From Alcaligenaceae bacterium (GTDB lineage: Bacteria > Pseudomonadota > Gammaproteobacteria > Burkholderiales > Burkholderiaceae_B), in assembly GCA_947378965.1 (NCBI GenBank), contig CANCMG010000024.1, positions 1 to 48,283 on the forward strand: a stretch of 48,283 nt of DNA, written 5' to 3'. The translations under genes were made by a program, and so were the position numbers. The notes beneath the pieces were generated by a model. It was not told the origin of the DNA. It did no database searches and saw only the letters and a list, made by a program, of their open reading frames with translations. Below are positions 43,239-48,283 of the stretch, piece after piece (positions within the stretch are counted from its first letter, which is position 1; each line of letters begins with the position of its first letter).

Positions 43239-45554
43239 TTAAAGCAACTTGGCTTGATGCTGTCCAAGTGAGGGGTCGTTGGCCTCAACCACCGTAAGCG
43301 CTGTCATATTGACGATTCGACGCACTGTCGCGCTCGTGGTCAGTATGTGCACCGGTGCGTTCGCGCCCAACAAGAAGGGCCCAACCGCCACGTTGCCGCC
43401 AGAAATAGTTTTAAGCAAGTTATAGGCAATATTGCCAGAGTCAACATTTGGGCACACCAACAAATTCGCCGATCCTTTTAAGGTAGAAGACGGCAAAATC
43501 TTCATTCGCAGCGCCTCGTCTAAGGCGCAATCACCATGCATCTCACCGTCAACCTCAAGCTCGGGAGCCTGCTCTCGAATCAACGCAAGAGCCAGTTGCA
43601 TTTTGGCACCTGAGGCCGAACTGCCCGAACCAAAATTTGAACGTGAAAGTAAGGCAACCTTGGGCACCAAATTTAAACGTCGCATTTGCGCGGCTGCCGA
43701 GATCGTAAACTCGGCAATTTGCTCAGCCGTTGGGTCGTCATTGACGTGTGTATCGACCAATGCCAACGTTTGCTCGGGCAACAACAAAATATTCATCGCG
43801 GCGTAAGTCGAGGTGCCCTGCTGCTTTCCAATGATTTGATCGATATACCGCAGATGATCGGCATAACCGCTGACGGTGCCGCAAATCATGCCATCAGCAT
43901 CGCCCATTTTGACCATCGAGGCACCAATCAAGGTTAAACGGCGTCGCATTTCAACGCGGGCCATTTCTTTGGTCACGCCACTGCGACTCATTTTTTCCCA
44001 GTAGGCTGTCCAGTATTGATGGAAGCGCGGGTCAAAATCTGGATTGGTCACCTCGACATCTTCACCCAAGCGCAAGCGCAAGCCAAACTTTTCAATACGG
44101 GCTTTCAACACCTCAGGGCGTCCCACCAAGATAGGTTTGGCCAGCTTTTCGTCGACGATCACTTGCACCGCACGCAAGACTCGTTCATCTTCGCCCTCGG
44201 TGAACACGATCCGCGCCCGGCCACCTGAACGAACATGCGATTTGGCACCCGCGAACAGAGGCTTCATGAAAGCGCCCGAGCGATAGACAAACTGCTCGAG
44301 CTGCTCGACATAACCCTCTAAGTCAGCGATTGGACGAGTCGCCACCCCGCACTCCATCGCGGCCTTAGCCACGGCGGGGGCGATACGTACAATCAATCGC
44401 GGATCAAAAGGCTTGGGAATGAAGGAATTCGGGCCAAACGCCACATCATATTGACCGTAGGCGGCTGCAACCACCTCGCTTTGCTCTTCTTGGGCAAGCT
44501 TGGCAATCGCCACGACCGCGGCTTTTTCCATTTCGCGCGTAATCGTCGTGGCACCGACATCAAGCGCGCCTCGAAAAATATACGGAAAACACAAGACGTT
44601 GTTGACCTGATTGGGATAGTCAGAGCGGCCTGTAGCCATCACAATATCGTCACGCACCGCGTGTGCCTCGGCGGGCAAGATCTCTGGATTGGGGTTGGCC
44701 AGCGCCAAAATCAACGGTTTGGCGGCCATCACTTTGACCATCTCGGGCTTGAGCACACCGCCGGCCGATAAGCCTAAAAATACATCTGCACCGCCAATGA
44801 TATCGGCTAGTTTGCGTGCCTCGGTTTTTTGCGCAAAACGTGTTTTATCGGGGTCCATCAAAACCGTGCGGCCCTCGTAGACCACGCCCTCAATATCTGA
44901 CACCCAAATATTCTTAAGCGGCAAGCCAAGATCGACCATTAAATCAAGGCATGCTAATGCGGCGGCCCCTGCGCCCGACACAACGACTTTGACTTGCTTG
45001 ATATCTTTACCAACAACTTCTAAGCCGTTAATAAAGGCGGCCGATACGCAAATCGCGGTGCCGTGCTGATCGTCATGAAACACGGGGATACGCATACGGT
45101 CGCGCAACTTACGCTCGACCACAAAGCACTCGGGCGCCTTGATGTCCTCAAGGTTGATTCCACCGAAGGTTGGCTCAAGGCCCGCAATAATCTCGACAAG
45201 TTTGTCTGGGTCTTGTTCGTTGATCTCGATATCAAACACATCAATGCCAGCAAATTTCTTAAACAATACCGCTTTACCTTCCATCACAGGCTTTGAGGCC
45301 AAGGGGCCGATATTGCCCAAGCCTAGCACCGCCGTGCCGTTGGTGATCACGCCCACAAGATTGCCGCGCGCCGTATAACGAAAAGCGTTTGCTGGATCTA
45401 ACACAATTTCTTCGCAGGCCGCAGCAACACCGGGTGAGTACGCCAACGCTAAATCGCGCTGATTGGACAGCGTTTTAGTCGGGGTCACCGAGATTTTGCC
45501 GGGACGACCCTGCTCGTGATACTCAAGCGCGGCCTGACGAAAGGTTTTTTCCAT
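43239..45554 (-). CDS. maeB: NADP-dependent malic enzyme, malic-phosphotransacetylase hybrid
   Basis: 771 residues. The N-terminal malic enzyme domain (residues about 1-430) shows [50 protein letters not shown] and [20 protein letters not shown]. The C-terminal phosphotransacetylase-like domain (about 440-771) probably serves oligomerisation and acetyl-CoA regulation rather than catalysis. It makes pyruvate and NADPH from malate. It starts 21 bp after the FAD-domain gene stop. Confidence 0.96.
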   Translation of the reverse strand: MEKTFRQAALEYHEQGRPGKISVTPTKTLSNQRDLALAYSPGVAAACEEIVLDPANAFRYTARGNLVGVITNGTAVLGLGNIGPLASKPVMEGKAVLFKKFAGIDVFDIEINEQDPDKLVEIIAGLEPTFGGINLEDIKAPECFVVERKLRDRMRIPVFHDDQHGTAICVSAAFINGLEVVGKDIKQVKVVVSGAGAAALACLDLMVDLGLPLKNIWVSDIEGVVYEGRTVLMDPDKTRFAQKTEARKLADIIGGADVFLGLSAGGVLKPEMVKVMAAKPLILALANPNPEILPAEAHAVRDDIVMATGRSDYPNQVNNVLCFPYIFRGALDVGATTITREMEKAAVVAIAKLAQEEQSEVVAAAYGQYDVAFGPNSFIPKPFDPRLIVRIAPAVAKAAMECGVATRPIADLEGYVEQLEQFVYRSGAFMKPLFAGAKSHVRSGGRARIVFTEGEDERVLRAVQVIVDEKLAKPILVGRPEVLKARIEKFGLRLRLGEDVEVTNPDFDPRFHQYWTAYWEKMSRSGVTKEMARVEMRRRLTLIGASMVKMGDADGMICGTVSGYADHLRYIDQIIGKQQGTSTYAAMNILLLPEQTLALVDTHVNDDPTAEQIAEFTISAAAQMRRLNLVPKVALLSRSNFGSGSSASGAKMQLALALIREQAPELEVDGEMHGDCALDEALRMKILPSSTLKGSANLLVCPNVDSGNIAYNLLKTISGGNVAVGPFLLGANAPVHILTTSATVRRIVNMTALTVVEANDPSLGQHQAKLL

Positions 45555-45575
45555 GGTGCTCTGCTAATGAACGAT

Positions 45576-46709
45576 TTAAGAAGTCGATTCTAGCCCCTTT
45601 AGGTGAGAGTTTGAACCGAATACCCCCAATGGATCAAGGATGTACTTGAGTTCTTGGTCAAGGTGTGAAGCAAGCTGCAACAGTGGCGCGCGCGCGCCCC
45701 CTTTTTGGGCGACCACCCCCTCCTCAAACTGACGCGTTGAAGCTTGACCTTGCTCTGCGTCTCGCCCCCTCACTTGTTCGCTATCCCGCTGCCTGTTTCG
45801 CTCAACATCTTGCACCGAACGCTGGGGATGACAAACAGCGTCAGGCCGCTTAAGCCAGAGCGCTTGCACCCAGCCTAATCTGCCTTGATGTCCAAACAGC
45901 ACTTGCGCAAGATTGGGCTCGTGAGTAGCAGTTGCAATCAGAGCATCCAGCCGGTAGCAAGCTGGCCATGGAATCACCTGCGCGCAGCGCTGTGCAGCGT
46001 CTGAGCCAGCTAGCTCAAACAGTTTAGGTACCAACCGCTGCACGGTCAGGCTTCGCAGCGGCGCTTGCGCATTGGACCCAAAAGGGCCAAGCACCTCAAC
46101 CGTGCCATCCGCCAACAACACTTCTGCGCGCTCAACGAGCCGAACTGCCTCTGGCATGCTCAACCCTAGCGCGCACCCACCCTCTCGCCCACCCGTCTCC
46201 CAGGGTCGCTCGGACGAAGGTGTTTCGTCTCTTCGCGCAGCACCTGATACCTTGCCACGCACAGTTTCGGGCCAGGCAAACCACTGTGCCAACGACAGCT
46301 CAGGAGGCAGATCCATCCCCGCAAAAACGCCCGTTTCTTTAAGTTGCTCTACCGTGCAGCCAGCATCAGCCCGCCACACACCAGCGTGCGAATCGACCAG
46401 AGACAATGTCGCCCCTGCGGGTTGCGGCGACACCCAAAGCGTCGCTTGCGTGCGGGCAGTGGGGAGTTCGCTCCCCTCTAACATCAGTGCCACGCGATAT
46501 TCTTGGCACAAGGCACGCGCATGCGCGACATCCTCGAGGCGAACCGGCTTAAGCCAAGCCTGCGGCGCCTCGGCAGGCATGGTGGTCGAAGGCGCTGTGC
46601 GCACGCTCCCTAAACACGTCCGCTCAAGCCGTGCGCAAAACTGCTCAAAAGGCGAGGCCGGTGTGCGGCGCCCCATTAAAAAAGCACGTCGAGATGTTGG
46701 CGTAACCAC
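45576..46709 (-). CDS. Degenerate FAD-binding (GlcE-like) domain protein
   Basis: 377 residues, not confidently assigned. LKPVRLEDVAHARALCQEYRV, VSPQPAGATLSLVD and WRADAGCTVEQLKETGVF resemble the FAD-binding PCMH domain of glycolate oxidase subunit GlcE, and LKYILDPLGVFGSN resembles its C-terminal L-x-x-x-F-DP-x-G-I-F-N. The glycine-rich FAD loop is poorly conserved (LMLEGSELPTA), so flavin binding is doubtful. The start SRRAFLMGRRTP looks like a Tat motif but lacks a hydrophobic stretch. GTG 46709 is 31 bp from the divergent aminotransferase. A Gln/Arg-rich insertion lies near 295-325. Confidence 0.55.
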   Translation of the reverse strand: MVTPTSRRAFLMGRRTPASPFEQFCARLERTCLGSVRTAPSTTMPAEAPQAWLKPVRLEDVAHARALCQEYRVALMLEGSELPTARTQATLWVSPQPAGATLSLVDSHAGVWRADAGCTVEQLKETGVFAGMDLPPELSLAQWFAWPETVRGKVSGAARRDETPSSERPWETGGREGGCALGLSMPEAVRLVERAEVLLADGTVEVLGPFGSNAQAPLRSLTVQRLVPKLFELAGSDAAQRCAQVIPWPACYRLDALIATATHEPNLAQVLFGHQGRLGWVQALWLKRPDAVCHPQRSVQDVERNRQRDSEQVRGRDAEQGQASTRQFEEGVVAQKGGARAPLLQLASHLDQELKYILDPLGVFGSNSHLKGLESTS

Positions 46710-46740
46710 TACAATTCAGCCTCTTACGGAGAGTTAGGTC

Positions 46741-47898
46741 ATGACAGTTCTTGCAACACGCACCGCCGATACCGTGACCTTTCACGCGGTCGAACTTTTT
46801 AAACAAGCCACAGCTTTACAACGCAGTGGCATCGACATTATCAGCCTTGGCGTCGGAGAACCCGACTTTACCGCAGCCCCGCAAGTGATCCAAGCCATGC
46901 AACTCGCTGCGCAGTCTGGCAAAAGTGGCTACTCGCCCCCTGCTGGCTTGCCCGAACTCAGAGAAGCGATCGCTGGGTACTACACCACACAACTTGGCGC
47001 AACAGTCGACCCCAACCGGGTCATCGTGACCTCGGGCGCAAGCGGCGCACTGTTACTGGCCGCGATGGCACTGGTCAACCCCGGCGACGAAGTCTTGATG
47101 CCCGACCCCTGTTACCCACCCAATCGCAACTTTGTTGGTGCGGCCGGTGGCACCACAAAACTCATCCCCACCACCATCGCCAACCGTTTTCAGCTGTCAG
47201 ACACCGACATCGAGCAACACTGGGGGCCAGCCACACGCGGTGTCTTGATCGCCTCGCCAAGTAACCCCACTGGCACCTCAATCCCGCGTGACGCCCTCAC
47301 CCGACTGATCAAACAAGTTCATGCACGCAACGGTTTTGTGATGATGGACGAAATTTATTTAAGCCTGTCATACGATGGTGCACGTCAATCTGCACTTGCC
47401 ATCGACGACAACCTTATTATCCTGAATAGCTTTTCAAAGTATTTCAATATGACGGGCTGGCGCCTGGGCTGGATGATTGTGCCAACCCACATGGTTGAAC
47501 CAATCGAAAAAATGGCAGCGAGCTTAGCAATTTGTGCGCCCACGCTCGCGCAACACGGCGCCATCGCGTGCTTCAGCCCTGATGCCTTGGCACTGTTTGA
47601 GCAGCGTCGCGAAGCCTTCAGGCAACGTCGTGATTTTCTGGTACCCGCCCTGAAAGCCTTAAACATTGGGGTACCCGTGACGCCCGACGGCGCATTTTAT
47701 GTCTACGGCGACATTTCAGCGCATTCGCCAGACAGCAGCGCTTTTTCGGCGGCACTATTAAGGGGCGCGCGCGTTGCCGCGGTGGCAGGTTTAGACTTTG
47801 GGCCCGCCCATGCTGCACACACCATGCGCTTTGCGTACACCACCGGGCTTGAACGCCTGCAAGAGGCGATCCATCGTATGAAGATGTTTTTGGGCTAA
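46741..47898 (+). CDS. PLP-dependent aminotransferase, class I
   Basis: 385-residue fold-type I aminotransferase. LGVGEPDFTAAPQVI, SPSNPTGTSIPR, and the PLP lysine Lys233 in NSFSKYFNMTGWRLGW are conserved, as is the C-terminal RFAYTTGLERLQEAI. Groups with aspartate/aromatic/2-aminoadipate-type enzymes; the substrate cannot be fixed from sequence. The start lies after GGAGAG at -10. Confidence 0.9.
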   Translation: MTVLATRTADTVTFHAVELFKQATALQRSGIDIISLGVGEPDFTAAPQVIQAMQLAAQSGKSGYSPPAGLPELREAIAGYYTTQLGATVDPNRVIVTSGASGALLLAAMALVNPGDEVLMPDPCYPPNRNFVGAAGGTTKLIPTTIANRFQLSDTDIEQHWGPATRGVLIASPSNPTGTSIPRDALTRLIKQVHARNGFVMMDEIYLSLSYDGARQSALAIDDNLIILNSFSKYFNMTGWRLGWMIVPTHMVEPIEKMAASLAICAPTLAQHGAIACFSPDALALFEQRREAFRQRRDFLVPALKALNIGVPVTPDGAFYVYGDISAHSPDSSAFSAALLRGARVAAVAGLDFGPAHAAHTMRFAYTTGLERLQEAIHRMKMFLG

Positions 47899-47939
47899 CC
47901 AAGAGGCAGCCTGAAGACCTTGAGGATCAATGCTGACAC

Positions 47940-48283
47940 TCAGTCTTTTAGCGCGATCGAACCTGCGAGCGCTAGACGTCGGCGCTCTGACAGCACTTTT
48001 TCTGTATAGCCGCCGTCGGCGTTCGGACCACTCGCGCCGCAATAGCAAAGCAACCCACCTGCGACCGACCCCCGTGTGCGGATGCAATACGCCAAAATAA
48101 ACGCACCGACGCGAATATTAGCGACCGGGTTAAACACCATCGTTTCGCCGCGTCCAAGCTGAGTGAATTTATCGCGATGGATGCTCATCATGACTTGCAT
48201 CAGCCCAGTCGGGCCACCGACCTGACCGCCCGCGTACGGATTAAAACGTGACTCCGTCGCGATGATCGCTAACAGCAGCAGAG
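47940..48283 (-). CDS. Lytic transglycosylase (SLT domain), 5' end beyond the window
   Basis: The minus-strand frame is open to the window end. Reading in from the edge gives LAIIATESRFNPYAGGQVGG, in which the Glu of ESRFNP is the catalytic acid of family 1 lytic transglycosylases, followed by PTGLMQVM, the substrate-binding G-L-M-Q motif, and NIRVGAFILAYCI. About 110 residues are visible. The start codon is outside. Periplasmic peptidoglycan cleavage is expected. Confidence 0.85.
   Translation of the reverse strand, partial: LLLLAIIATESRFNPYAGGQVGGPTGLMQVMMSIHRDKFTQLGRGETMVFNPVANIRVGAFILAYCIRTRGSVAGGLLCYCGASGPNADGGYTEKVLSERRRLALAGSIALKD

Noticed and set aside
46072-46737. 221-codon plus-strand ORF ending just before the aminotransferase
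   Set aside because: Fully antisense to the FAD-domain gene; composition is Ser/Thr/Pro/Arg-rich as expected of a shadow frame, with no motif.

Overview
The window looks like the chromosome of a Burkholderiales bacterium, most likely of the family Alcaligenaceae (the Bordetella / Advenella / freshwater Alcaligenaceae neighbourhood). This rests on a tandem-duplicated giant UvrA, a Bug/TctC solute-binding protein, a tkt-gap-pgk block, an fba-purC-purE-purK-tsaC block, a maeB-type hybrid malic enzyme and the mixed codon usage. It is a gene-dense core-genome segment of 44 coding regions. No rRNA, tRNA, CRISPR array, IS element or prophage was seen.

Layout. 1-6.4 kb: the 3' three quarters of a tandem UvrA protein, then pabB and pabC for p-aminobenzoate (folate) synthesis. 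6.4-11.5 kb, minus strand: a cluster of FMN alpha-hydroxyacid dehydrogenase, RraA-type aldolase, D-2-hydroxyacid dehydrogenase and a Bug receptor, with tcdA upstream; together it looks like uptake and breakdown of a hydroxy or carboxy acid. 11.6-21 kb, plus strand: an MFS transporter, ChaC, PdxH, a flavin reductase, an L-2-hydroxyglutarate-dehydrogenase-like flavoprotein, an overlooked 49-residue ORF coupled to its neighbours, an AidB-like acyl-CoA dehydrogenase, a ThDP enzyme and glutaryl-CoA dehydrogenase. 21-28.7 kb, minus strand: a hipBA toxin-antitoxin pair, then tsaC-purK-purE-purC and fba, with a brnTA toxin-antitoxin pair lodged between purC and fba. 28.9-37.1 kb: a mixed block (methyltransferase, mog, a Pit phosphate transporter, a NrtA/TauA-like ABC importer, cbpA-cbpM, a cupin). 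37.3-41.7 kb, minus strand: tkt-gap-pgk. 41.8-48.3 kb: rsmE, an orphan barstar-like protein, maeB, a degenerate FAD-domain protein, an aminotransferase and a truncated lytic transglycosylase.

The most distinctive feature is the number of short tandem repeats. Unrelated repeat units of 8-25 bp occur in many intergenic gaps: 19.6, 22.65, 27.55, 30.04, 30.95, 35.4 and 42.57 kb. Two genes, pabB and tsaC, carry in-frame hexanucleotide repeats that encode alternating dipeptides. The clearest intergenic array is six 23-bp units whose first copy, in the direction of transcription, contains the fba stop codon, as if the end of the gene had been copied five more times. Other points of interest are a possibly leaderless, self-regulated hipBA promoter, a perfect-consensus promoter whose -10 box lies inside the assigned brnT ORF, and a terminator-like hairpin in the purC leader. 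All functional calls come from reading motifs and gene context; no database search was run.
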